This document shows, in pieces, positions 1 to 7,821 of a DNA stretch of 64,000 bases. The position numbers were made by a program, and so were the translations under genes. The DNA comes from Fructobacillus durionis (lineage in GTDB: Bacteria > Bacillota > Bacilli > Lactobacillales > Lactobacillaceae): NCBI RefSeq assembly GCF_900112405.1, contig NZ_FOLI01000004.1:44494-108493 (forward strand), read 5' to 3'. How positions within the stretch are numbered: position 1 is the first letter of the stretch; every line of letters begins with the position of its first letter. The notes below the pieces were generated by a model. It had not been told where the DNA came from. It saw only the letters and a list, made by a program, of their open reading frames with translations, and did not search any database.

Positions 1-27
1 GTAAACAACTAATTAAAGGAGCGCGCT

Positions 28-471
28 ATGCGTACAACATTTTTAGCAAAGCCAGGCGAAATCGAAAAGAAGTGGTACATCATTGATGCAAAGGACGTCG
101 TATTAGGACGTTTGTCAACTGTTGTTGCTGCAATTTTGCGTGGTAAGAACAAGCCAACTTTCACACCAAACGTTGACATGGGTGATAACGTTATCATCAT
201 CAACGCTTCAGAAGTGAAGTTTACTGGTAAGAAGGCAACGGACAAGATTTACTACCATCACTCAAACCACCCAGGTGGCTTGAAGGAACGTACTGCTGGT
301 AACTACCGTCAATACGATTCTGAAAAGTTGTTGGAATTGTCAATCAAGGGTATGTTGCCTAAGACTACTTTGGGTCGCAAGCAAGGTTTGAACCTCCACG
401 TTTACGCTGGAGCAGATCACAACCATGCTGCACAAAAGCCTGAAGTGCTTGACATCAACAAGTTAGTTTAA
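28..471 (+). CDS. rplM: 50S ribosomal protein L13
   Basis: Large-subunit protein that binds 23S rRNA early in 50S assembly. The 147-residue product has the family's usual length and the L13 signatures: a start region with [16 protein letters not shown] (residues 17-32), a central [12 protein letters not shown] segment and a C-terminal LHVYAG segment. An AAAGGA ribosome-binding site lies 8-13 bases before the ATG. It is followed after 17 bases by the S9 gene, the standard rplM-rpsI pair, and both probably share a transcript that starts left of the window. Confidence 0.98.
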   Translation: MRTTFLAKPGEIEKKWYIIDAKDVVLGRLSTVVAAILRGKNKPTFTPNVDMGDNVIIINASEVKFTGKKATDKIYYHHSNHPGGLKERTAGNYRQYDSEKLLELSIKGMLPKTTLGRKQGLNLHVYAGADHNHAAQKPEVLDINKLV

Positions 472-488
472 GAAAGGAGACCAAGAAT

Positions 489-884
489 ATGACTGAATCA
501 GCTCAATATCGTGGAACCGGTCGTCGTAAGAACTCAGTTGCCCGTGTACGTTTGGTACCCGGAACTGGCGCAATTACGATGAATGGTAAGTCTATCGAAG
601 ACTACATTCCTTTCCCTAACTTGCGTGAAGTTGTTTTGCAACCATTTAACGCTACTGATACGTTGGGTAACTACGACGTACTTGTTAACGTTAACGGTGG
701 TGGATTCTCAGGACAAGCTGGTGCAACTCGTCACGGTATCGCCCGTGCCTTGTTGACTGTTGACCCTGACTTCCGTACTGCATTGAAGCAAGCTGGTCTT
801 TTGACTCGTGACGCTCGTATGAAGGAACGTAAGAAGCCAGGTCTTAAGAAGGCCCGTAAGGCATCACAGTTCTCAAAGCGTTAA
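489..884 (+). CDS. rpsI: 30S ribosomal protein S9
   Basis: Small-subunit protein whose C-terminal tail reaches the ribosomal P site and contacts tRNA. The 131-residue product begins with the typical [16 protein letters not shown] segment and ends in the conserved basic tail with SQFSKR, whose last Arg is the tRNA-contacting residue of the family. A strong AAGGAGA site precedes the ATG. It is the second gene of the L13-S9 operon and is closed by a hairpin terminator at 905-932. Confidence 0.98.
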   Translation: MTESAQYRGTGRRKNSVARVRLVPGTGAITMNGKSIEDYIPFPNLREVVLQPFNATDTLGNYDVLVNVNGGGFSGQAGATRHGIARALLTVDPDFRTALKQAGLLTRDARMKERKKPGLKKARKASQFSKR

Positions 885-904
885 TCTACGGATTATCTCT
901 TTAC

Positions 905-932
905 AAAAAGCTCGCATTCGCGGGCTTTTTTT
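905..932 (+). terminator. terminator after rpsI
   Basis: AGCTCGC pairs with GCGGGCT around an ATTC loop and is followed by a run of T. It ends the rplM-rpsI transcript. Confidence 0.85.
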
Positions 933-1089
933 GTGTCTAAAAATGATTAAGGCGCAGGGAATGCTAACGAACGGGTCCAGAAAAATCGTCAGCAGGTGTC
1001 AGCATTTTTCCGGAGCATGTGTTATGCTTTTACAAGATATTCGCACTTCGCATCTTTAAAAGAAATGAATTTTACGGGGTTACCTTTTT

Positions 1090-2181
1090 ATGAATCAACA
1101 GGAATGGCGTGCTGCCTTCAAACAAGAAAACGGTCGCGAACCATCATTTGATGAGTTTAAGATGGCCAAGGAACAGGGCTTTCCAACGCCCATCGTGAAC
1201 TACGATGCCATGCCGGATGGTGTGCAGGAGCAATCGGCAGCGATGCCAGCTCGACAGCAGGTCAAGAAGGCCAAGAAAAAGAAGGGCAAGCTAGTATTCA
1301 TCATTATCATTTTGTCGCTAGCTGCCGGCTACTTCTATGGCGCTCACTACTATTCTTACAGTGAATCCCTGGACCGGGCGACGGTGACTTTACAAGACCG
1401 CGACAGTGATCAGTTGAAGAAGGTGGCGGTCTGGGCTAGCTCGAATAAGAGCCTATCATCAAAGGAAGCCAGCACCTTGGCGGACGACCTGAAGGATGCG
1501 GATTACAGCAAGAGTAAGATTCGCTCCCTACTCGATGATTCGAACAGCGATTTGACTCTTAAGAAAGTCGGTCAGAAGTTCGTCATCTTCCCTGATTACA
1601 AGGTGGTTTTGTCCTCTTCTTATAAGGACCGGACGAGTGGCGACTCTTCTTCGTCCGATTCCGACTCCGATTCATCCTCCTCATCGAAAGATAGCTCGGA
1701 TGAGCTTGATAACGTGGATACCGATATTTCTGGCAGTGATATTACCTCAACCGTTTCGGACATGGAACAAGCGGTGAACGAGGATTCCCACGTTGATGGT
1801 GATACAAAAGACAATAGTAATAGTGAATTGTCGTTGATTTTTGAAAAGGGAAAGAAGAACAAGGCTTATACGACAATGATTAAGCTGCTTCAGGATGGTA
1901 AGAAAGTCGCAATTGACGGCCGTACGCCGGATGCCGTTGGCTTTTCAAACTACGCTGCTAAGGACTATAAGCAAACCGGTAAGTTAACCGCTGATGCTAA
2001 TTTCGAAGTAGTGGTTGAATCGGACTACTTGCCAAGTGGGGATGTTCATACCTCTGGTTCCGTTGTGCAAACTTACCTAGTAAAAAGTAAGATGAAGTAC
2101 GATGCTAGTTCTGGTCGTTGGCTCATTGTCAGCATCGACCCCAACCTTCAAAAAACAGACGAAAAGAATGGTGTGAATTAA
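1090..2181 (+). CDS. TcaA/YvbJ-like membrane-anchored protein with N-terminal NGR tag
   Basis: The 363-residue product starts with a short tag (residues 5-31) of pattern W-x3-F-x3-NGR-x-P, ending in a Gly-Phe. A basic linker follows, then one membrane span at about residues 68-87 and an extracellular part. The outer part holds a helical domain (about 88-180), a Ser/Asp-rich linker (about 181-205) and a C-terminal NTF2-like domain ending in KYDASSGRWLIVSID. Order and C-terminal motifs resemble the Firmicute TcaA/YvbJ family, but those proteins start with a cysteine zinc ribbon and this one has none. It is a clear paralogue of the gene at 6140 but lacks the Ig-like domain found there. The ribosome-binding site is weak. 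An envelope role is inference; no substrate can be named. Confidence 0.7.
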   Translation: MNQQEWRAAFKQENGREPSFDEFKMAKEQGFPTPIVNYDAMPDGVQEQSAAMPARQQVKKAKKKKGKLVFIIIILSLAAGYFYGAHYYSYSESLDRATVTLQDRDSDQLKKVAVWASSNKSLSSKEASTLADDLKDADYSKSKIRSLLDDSNSDLTLKKVGQKFVIFPDYKVVLSSSYKDRTSGDSSSSDSDSDSSSSSKDSSDELDNVDTDISGSDITSTVSDMEQAVNEDSHVDGDTKDNSNSELSLIFEKGKKNKAYTTMIKLLQDGKKVAIDGRTPDAVGFSNYAAKDYKQTGKLTADANFEVVVESDYLPSGDVHTSGSVVQTYLVKSKMKYDASSGRWLIVSIDPNLQKTDEKNGVN

Positions 2182-2196
2182 ATTGCGATTAGTAAG

Positions 2197-2226
2197 AGAC
2201 GCTCCGGTCAGGGAGCGTCTTTTTTG
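2197..2226 (+). terminator. terminator after the TcaA-like gene
   Basis: Inverted repeat AGACGCTCC / GGGAGCGTCT with a short loop and a T run. It separates the first tagged gene from the Fic gene. Confidence 0.9.
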
Positions 2227-2391
2227 TTGGTGAAATTTTGTAGAAAAAAGGTTTTATCTTTGAAGTTAAGGATGGATATGTTAAAAAAGTGACGGATTTT
2301 GCCATTACCCATCTTGCAAGTGGGCTCTTTATGACAATATCGCTATTATTTGTATAAAGACGAGTACTGGAAATGGAAATAAGGAGATTCT

Positions 2392-3693
2392 ATGGCAAAA
2401 TATCAGTCATTATTAAAGATGAAGTATAACGGCCGGGGAAGAACGTTGTCCGATAACGAAATTCACCAAGAGTATCAGAGACGTTACCAGTCTTGGTCTG
2501 CCCATCGAACGGAAATGTTTCCAGTCCTGAATAACTATCGAAACCGTTATGATCAAAGCCAACGTTATCCACTCTTTTATACGTTGACAAAGAAAATGGA
2601 GAGTCTACTGACTGATTTTGGGGATAACTCCTTGGAAATCAAGGAGTTAATCCAGTATTTACCGGTGATTGCTCAACAAACCTACATCCGACAAAACTTA
2701 GTTGAAGAAATCTATCGGTCAAATGAAATTGAGGGAGTGAAAACAAACCGCTATGAATTGAACACGATTGCCAGTGAATTGGTAGAAGGGACTGGTCCAG
2801 TCAAAAGGGGGCGACGTTTATTGTCAACGGTTCTTCTCTACCTAGACAGTATTGAGGGTCGACCAATTTCAATTCATGAGACGACGGATTATCGAACACT
2901 GTACGATGAGTTGCTCCGGGGTGAGATTCCAGAAGAAAGCCAACCAGATGGTCGACTTTTTCGAAACAGCGAAGTCTACGTGGGTTCCGCAACACAGGTT
3001 CGGCACGTGCCAGTCAGCTCAGAAGGTGAGATTGAACAGGGGTTATCTTCATTGATTGATTATATGAAAGAGGATAAATCTTTTCCTGTCATCAAGGGGA
3101 TTGTCAGTCATTTTATTTTTGAAAACGTTCATCCCTTTTTGGACGGTAACGGTCGAATAGGCAGGTACTTACTGTCTGCTTACCTATCCGAACAAGTCGA
3201 TATGTATACGGGGATGGCGATTTCTTCCGCCATTTTCTTTGAACGAAGCCGTTACTACACGCTATTTAAAGAAGCGGGCGATGTATTAAATTTTGCTGAT
3301 TTAACCATGTTTATTGAAGGCTTATTAGCGATTATTGTGTCAGGTCAGGAACGAGTCATCACAGATTTAAAACAGCGGAAACAGGAGTTAGAGGAAGCAA
3401 GGAAAAAGTTAATGATGAAAATGCAATCGTATTTTCAAAACTGGACTTTATCGGATTGTGAAGAAGAGTTCGTTGCGGGAATCTTATCCCTTCTTTTGCA
3501 GTCTCAGATGTTTGAAAACGACTTTAATCAAGGACTGAAGCTACAAAAGATTGTGACACGATTGAAGAAGGACTATCGTTTTCCGGAAGTGCAGGTTCGG
3601 CGCATCTGTCACTTTCTCGAAGAGAAGGGGCTACTGATTCGACAGCAAAACCGTCCCGTCCGTTATACATTGGCCGATGATTTGCATTCATGA
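2392..3693 (+). CDS. Fic domain protein (probable class II AMP transferase)
   Basis: Fic enzymes transfer AMP from ATP to hydroxyl side chains of target proteins. The 433-residue product carries an intact active-site loop HPFLDGNGRIGR at residues 247-258. Upstream, SNEIEG at 110-115 fits the class II autoinhibitory helix (S/T)xxxE(G/N), whose Glu blocks ATP binding until released. The C-terminal 70 residues look like a winged helix (LKKDYRFPEVQVRRICHFLE), as in many stand-alone Fic proteins. An AAGGAG site precedes the ATG. The gene has its own flanking spacers and lies inside the tagged membrane-protein cluster. There is no small antitoxin beside it, which suits self-inhibition. The target is unknown. 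Confidence 0.9.
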   Translation: MAKYQSLLKMKYNGRGRTLSDNEIHQEYQRRYQSWSAHRTEMFPVLNNYRNRYDQSQRYPLFYTLTKKMESLLTDFGDNSLEIKELIQYLPVIAQQTYIRQNLVEEIYRSNEIEGVKTNRYELNTIASELVEGTGPVKRGRRLLSTVLLYLDSIEGRPISIHETTDYRTLYDELLRGEIPEESQPDGRLFRNSEVYVGSATQVRHVPVSSEGEIEQGLSSLIDYMKEDKSFPVIKGIVSHFIFENVHPFLDGNGRIGRYLLSAYLSEQVDMYTGMAISSAIFFERSRYYTLFKEAGDVLNFADLTMFIEGLLAIIVSGQERVITDLKQRKQELEEARKKLMMKMQSYFQNWTLSDCEEEFVAGILSLLLQSQMFENDFNQGLKLQKIVTRLKKDYRFPEVQVRRICHFLEEKGLLIRQQNRPVRYTLADDLHS

Positions 3694-3752
3694 TGCCGGA
3701 GGGGATGTGCTAGACTATTATTAGTAGAAAAAGAAATTAGGTAAAGAATAGC

Positions 3753-3872
3753 ATGAGATTAATCAATCGAATCGTCAATGACTGCAAACAAATTCGTCCA
3801 CTAACTTGGATTATTGTGGTCATTTTATTGGTGGCCATTATTGCCATTGCGCCATCAGCACTTAAGGGTTAA
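3753..3872 (+). CDS. 39-residue single-span membrane microprotein
   Basis: A short open frame begins MRLINRIVNDCKQIRPLTW, followed by a hydrophobic segment (about residues 19-34, Ile/Val/Leu/Ala only) and SALKG. It has a basic N-terminus, one span and a tiny tail. Just upstream is an extended -10-like TGCTAGACT at 3708-3716, and a terminator follows at 3883, so it looks like its own transcription unit. The ribosome-binding site is poor (only TAGG, about 11 bases before the ATG). It could be a regulatory microprotein or a type I toxin-like peptide. No family is recognised, and coding status rests on composition and context. Confidence 0.5.
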   Translation: MRLINRIVNDCKQIRPLTWIIVVILLVAIIAIAPSALKG

Positions 3873-3882
3873 TTAAGTACAG

Positions 3883-3908
3883 AGCCTGCTTAGATAGCAG
3901 GCTTTTTT
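3883..3908 (+). terminator. terminator after the microprotein gene
   Basis: AGCCTGC and GCAGGCT pair around a seven-base loop and are followed by six T. Confidence 0.88.
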
Positions 3909-4066
3909 ATTTTTCAACAACGTTCACTTATTTCGATTGAAATCATTTAAATAAGTAGGAAAATACGTAATTTGCACGTAAAAAGAGCCAATAATTTAAT
4001 AAATGACCGTTTTTGTGGTAGACTTTTCACTGTTTATAGAGCTTTTATGAAAGCAGAGGAGAGAAC

Positions 4067-5047
4067 ATGACAAGTAAGAAAGATTGGGAAGACTATTTCG
4101 AACTATTGAACGGTCGAAAGCCAACCCCTGATGAAGTTGCAGCAGCCTTACAAAAGGGTGAATTTGAAGCGGAGCAACCAGCAGCACAGGTTAGCCAGCC
4201 ACAAGCGCAAGTTAGTCAGGCACAGCCATCACAAGCAGCGGCAGCACCAACCGCAGCAGCACCAGCTGCTAACCAAGAAGGCAAGTTTAAGGGCTTCTTG
4301 GCCTGGTATAAGGATGCGCTTTTGCATCCAGTGAATGCAGCTAGCCGAGCAGAGCAGCCACACTTTGGCTATGCCATCATTTCTTATTTGATTACGGTGC
4401 TTTTGTCAGCTGGTATCTTCTGGAACATCACTCGCCGTATCTTTGCCTGGGCGAAGGAACAGCAGGGAGCGGATACTTCACTGATTAACAAGATTTCTGA
4501 TCAAGTGACATCGCCAATCTTTACAACCTTCTTTATTACCTTTATCTTTTTGTTCTTAGTGGCTTTGCCAGGACTATTCCTGACAGCTAAAAATGGTAAG
4601 GGATTCAAGAACCTTTGTGCTGACTACCTGTCATGGTTCCCAGCCATCTCATTGATTGCCTTGATTGGCTTTGTTTATTCATACATTGCTGCCATGCCAT
4701 CGACTAGCGAATGGGAAAACATGTTGGAATCCGCCTTCGAAAACGGTAACTTCACACCATTGATGAACGGTATTTCAAGCGTGCTTCTTACCATCTTGCC
4801 TTTGATTGCCATCCCATCTTTCGCCATCGGTTTGACCTACTATAAGGCCTTCCAAATGGTCATCGAAGCCCGCATCCAGGGACAAAAGTTTGATGCCTTT
4901 TGGTGGTTCATCATCCAAATCGTGATTACAGTTGTGATTACGATGATTGTGATGGCTGTTATCGTGGACCCACAGTTTAGTTCTTTGGGTAATAAGATTG
5001 CCAACACGATTTCGAATGCGACATCATCAAGTTCATACTCGTACTAA
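4067..5047 (+). CDS. five-span membrane protein with N-terminal NGR tag (paralogue 1)
   Basis: The 326-residue product starts with a tag of pattern W-x3-F-x3-NGR-x-P-x2-DEV (residues 6-25) ending in KGEFEA. A Pro/Ala/Gln linker follows (about 30-70), then five predicted spans (about 102-125, 150-175, 187-208, 235-258, 280-303) and a Ser-rich tail. The membrane part resembles Yip1-like multi-span proteins found beside zinc-ribbon proteins in lactobacilli, but no zinc ribbon is present. A GAGGAGAG site precedes the ATG and a terminator follows. It is closely related to the product of 5233, so a duplication is likely. The function is unknown; envelope homeostasis is a guess from its TcaA-like neighbours. 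Confidence 0.75.
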   Translation: MTSKKDWEDYFELLNGRKPTPDEVAAALQKGEFEAEQPAAQVSQPQAQVSQAQPSQAAAAPTAAAPAANQEGKFKGFLAWYKDALLHPVNAASRAEQPHFGYAIISYLITVLLSAGIFWNITRRIFAWAKEQQGADTSLINKISDQVTSPIFTTFFITFIFLFLVALPGLFLTAKNGKGFKNLCADYLSWFPAISLIALIGFVYSYIAAMPSTSEWENMLESAFENGNFTPLMNGISSVLLTILPLIAIPSFAIGLTYYKAFQMVIEARIQGQKFDAFWWFIIQIVITVVITMIVMAVIVDPQFSSLGNKIANTISNATSSSSYSY

Positions 5048-5074
5048 TTATTAGAATCATTCGATTTTATTTAG

Positions 5075-5101
5075 AAAAAGCCGGTCAGACCGGCTTTTTT
5101 A
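5075..5101 (+). terminator. terminator after paralogue 1
   Basis: AAAAGCCGGTC / GACCGGCTTTTTT, a tight hairpin with a T run. It makes the 4067 gene a single-gene unit apart from 5233. Confidence 0.9.
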
Positions 5102-5232
5102 CTGCCCTAAAAGTTAAGCTTTCATAAAAAGTCGAACAATTGGCCTAAAATGTCGGTTATATTTTTAATAAAACTCTGATAAGTGGTACAATTTTAACTG
5201 TTATTTAATATAAATGAAATAGGAGAGAAGAT

Positions 5233-6135
5233 ATGTCAACTCGTAAAGAATGGGAAGAATATTTCCAAGCTGTTAACGACCGCATGCCAAATGATGCGGA
5301 AGTAGCAGAAGCCTTGCAAAAGGGTGAATTCCAAGAAGCTACAACAGCACAAGCAGCACCTGCACAGGAAACTGCTCAACCAGCTCAAGCTGCACAGGCA
5401 CAACAAGCACAACCAAACGAAAAGGTTGAAGAATTCAAGAAGCAAGCCGGTAACTACTTTGCTTGGTTCAAGGAACGTGCGATGGCACCAACAAAGTTCA
5501 TGAACGATGAAAAGCCAAACAAGATGTTCTTGTGGATTTCATTTGCATTGGCTGTTATTTTTGCAGCTTTGACACCATGGAACTACTTGCGCCGTGTCTT
5601 GGATCAATTGAACAGCCAATCAGGTGGTGCTAGTTCATCAACTAAGTCAGCGATGAGCTCATTCTTGAACTCAACATTCATCGATTCTGCTTTGATTAGC
5701 ATTGTTCTTTTCTTGGCTGCCTTCGTTGGAATGGCCATTTTGTTGAACAAGAAAGAAAACTTCCAAGTGATGTTGAACAAGTACTTGGTGATCTTCCCAG
5801 CCGCTACTGTTTTGACTTTCATCGGCTTCTTGTACTCATTCTTTGCAAGCACACCATCATTGTCAGACTACAGCGCCTTCAAGTCAGCAATCGATGACCC
5901 AATGTCATTTAACATGTCAATTGCAGGTATCGTTGTCTTCGTCATTACAATGATCGTTGCCTTCCAATTCATCCAAAAGAACTTGGCTTCAAACCAGAAG
6001 ATGGACATCATCTGGTGGCAGTTGCTTCAATTTGTTATCACTGCCGTTGTCTTTGTTGTTTTGGTAAGCTGCGTCTTCCAACCAATGTTGGACTCAGCTG
6101 CCACAACATTCATGAAGTCATCAATCTGGTACTAA
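5233..6135 (+). CDS. five-span membrane protein with N-terminal tag (paralogue 2)
   Basis: The 300-residue relative of the 4067 product. The tag is W-x3-F-x3-NDRMP-x2-AEV (residues 7-26), so the usual Asn-Gly-Arg reads Asn-Asp-Arg, and it ends in KGEFQEA. An Ala/Gln/Pro linker (about 36-65) and five hydrophobic spans follow, ending with a short extracellular tail. An AGGAGAG site lies 6 bases before the ATG. The stop codon is 4 bases before the start of the next tagged gene at 6140, so the two are cotranscribed and probably translationally coupled. Codon choice is more optimised (TTG, AAG, AAC) than in neighbouring accessory genes, suggesting good expression. The function is unknown. Confidence 0.75.
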   Translation: MSTRKEWEEYFQAVNDRMPNDAEVAEALQKGEFQEATTAQAAPAQETAQPAQAAQAQQAQPNEKVEEFKKQAGNYFAWFKERAMAPTKFMNDEKPNKMFLWISFALAVIFAALTPWNYLRRVLDQLNSQSGGASSSTKSAMSSFLNSTFIDSALISIVLFLAAFVGMAILLNKKENFQVMLNKYLVIFPAATVLTFIGFLYSFFASTPSLSDYSAFKSAIDDPMSFNMSIAGIVVFVITMIVAFQFIQKNLASNQKMDIIWWQLLQFVITAVVFVVLVSCVFQPMLDSAATTFMKSSIWY

Positions 6136-6139
6136 TACC

Positions 6140-7585
6140 ATGACGCAACAAGAATGGCTCGACGCCTTTAAAAGTCAAAATGGTCGTGAACCTTCGCTTG
6201 ACGAATTCAAGCAAGCAAAGCAAAATGGTTTTGCCTTGTCTCAACCAGCTCAATCGGTTTCGCCTCAAAACGAACTAAAGAACTGGGTCGCCCAATTCGA
6301 AAAGCAATATAACCGTAAGCCTTCATTCGACGAAGTGAAGCAACGTCGTTTCTTGGGGGATGCTAAGCCATCGCAGCCTACTCAGCCTGTTCAAGCTCAG
6401 CAGCCAACTCAAGCAACACAACCAGTACAGACTCAGCAACCTGTACAACCACGCCGTCAAAAGTCTGCTCAACAAGCGACACCGGCAACGCCACACCGGA
6501 ATCAGAAGAAGTCTGGTAAGGGTAAGAAGTGGGGTGTTCGCTCATTGATTATCATCATCGTGCTCTTGGGTGCTGGCTACTTCTTTGGCCAGAACTACTA
6601 CTCATACGATTCATCAATGGATCGTGCCGCCACAATGTTGAACAGCCACAGCTTGGACAAGTATAGCAAGAACGTAGTTTGGGCGGATAACGAGAAGAAG
6701 TTGACTGGTAGTGAAGCGGCTCCATTGGCTGACCTCATGAAGTCAAGCAAGTACAACAGCAAGTCCGATGTGAAGGACTTGTTGAAGTCAAACGCCTACG
6801 GCGTTCAGTTGAAGAAGTCTGGTAAGAAGTTCCTAATCTTTGACGACTACAAGGTGGTTGTTCGTCCAGTGACGGTTAAGGTTTATACCGACCAATCTGG
6901 ATTAACAGTGAAGGCCAACGGTAAAGTCTTGGACAACGACTCGGATTCAGACAGCGTGATTACGGTTAAGCACCAAGCACCTGGACTCTACGAGTTTACA
7001 GCATCTGGTACATCAGACGGTGACTCATACAAGGGTACAGACAGCGAACAATTGGGTGATAGCTCAACTGCCCGTGTCTACATCTACACTGAGAAGTCAT
7101 CATCTAGTTCATCTTCTTCATCAAAGAACAAGATGACGAAGGATGATGCCACAGAAACCCTTCAATCAATGGCTTCTTTGCTTTCATCAATCGGTGCAAG
7201 CAGCGACTCAGATAGCTCAAGTTCAACGACCGCATCAGACGTCTTCACGGACGGTTCTGATAACAAGGCCTACACGGACTTCACTGAGATGATTAAGAAC
7301 AACAAGACGACGTCAAAGCGTACGGCTGATTCCATTAACTTCGGTTCAATCGACGTTCAAGACGTGAAGTCAACTGGTAAGAAGACAGCGGATGCTACCT
7401 TCAAGATGCAAGAAGACTTCAACTACACGGCAGACACTGATCCTGACAAGCACACTTCTGGAACATTGACGCAGGTATTCTTGCTCAAGGCCCACATGAA
7501 GTATGACAAGGACGCTGGTAAGTGGTTGATTGATAGCATCGATTCTAATCAACAGAAGATTTCTGAACAAGACAATACCAAGTAA
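6140..7585 (+). CDS. TcaA/YvbJ-like membrane-anchored protein with two NGR tags
   Basis: The 481-residue product has two tandem copies of the tag: residues 5-32 (W-x3-F-x3-NGR-x-P) and about 48-75 (W-x3-F-x3-YNR-x-P). A Gln/Pro/Thr linker, one span at about 134-151 and a TcaA-like extracellular part follow. That part has a helical domain, an Ig-like domain (about 236-310), a Ser/Lys linker and a C-terminal NTF2-like domain ending in KYDKDAGKWLIDSID. It is the full-length relative of the 1090 product. It lies 4 bases after 5233 with no good ribosome-binding site, which points to translational coupling. The zinc-ribbon cysteines of TcaA proteins are absent. A role in sensing or stabilising the envelope is inferred. 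Confidence 0.75.
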   Translation: MTQQEWLDAFKSQNGREPSLDEFKQAKQNGFALSQPAQSVSPQNELKNWVAQFEKQYNRKPSFDEVKQRRFLGDAKPSQPTQPVQAQQPTQATQPVQTQQPVQPRRQKSAQQATPATPHRNQKKSGKGKKWGVRSLIIIIVLLGAGYFFGQNYYSYDSSMDRAATMLNSHSLDKYSKNVVWADNEKKLTGSEAAPLADLMKSSKYNSKSDVKDLLKSNAYGVQLKKSGKKFLIFDDYKVVVRPVTVKVYTDQSGLTVKANGKVLDNDSDSDSVITVKHQAPGLYEFTASGTSDGDSYKGTDSEQLGDSSTARVYIYTEKSSSSSSSSSKNKMTKDDATETLQSMASLLSSIGASSDSDSSSSTTASDVFTDGSDNKAYTDFTEMIKNNKTTSKRTADSINFGSIDVQDVKSTGKKTADATFKMQEDFNYTADTDPDKHTSGTLTQVFLLKAHMKYDKDAGKWLIDSIDSNQQKISEQDNTK

Positions 7586-7603
7586 TTGATATTTCTTAAA
7601 TAT

Positions 7604-7630
7604 AAAAATCCCCCTCTCCGGGGGATTTTT
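7604..7630 (+). terminator. terminator after the tagged gene pair
   Basis: AAAAATCCCC / GGGGATTTTT with a six-base loop and T-rich tail, closing the 5233-6140 unit. Confidence 0.88.
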
Positions 7631-7681
7631 TATTTTTGTTAAATCTTCATTCGAGATAATCGAGATTTTGTCGAAACACCT

Positions 7682-7710
7682 TTGACATATTCCAAATAAA
7701 GGTGCAAAAT
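7682..7710 (+). promoter_or_regulatory. promoter of the adhesin gene
   Basis: Perfect -35 TTGACA at 7682-7687, a 17-base spacer and -10 CAAAAT at 7705-7710. The leader to the chosen ATG is about 105 bases. Confidence 0.6.
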
Positions 7711-7821
7711 AAAGTTAGAAAAAGGGTTGTCCTAGCCTAGTGCTAAGGAACTAAACTGAATAGCTACCGGAACAGAGTGGCAGGTCAGCTTAGAATTAAG
7801 CAACCGTTTTGGAGCACTGCT

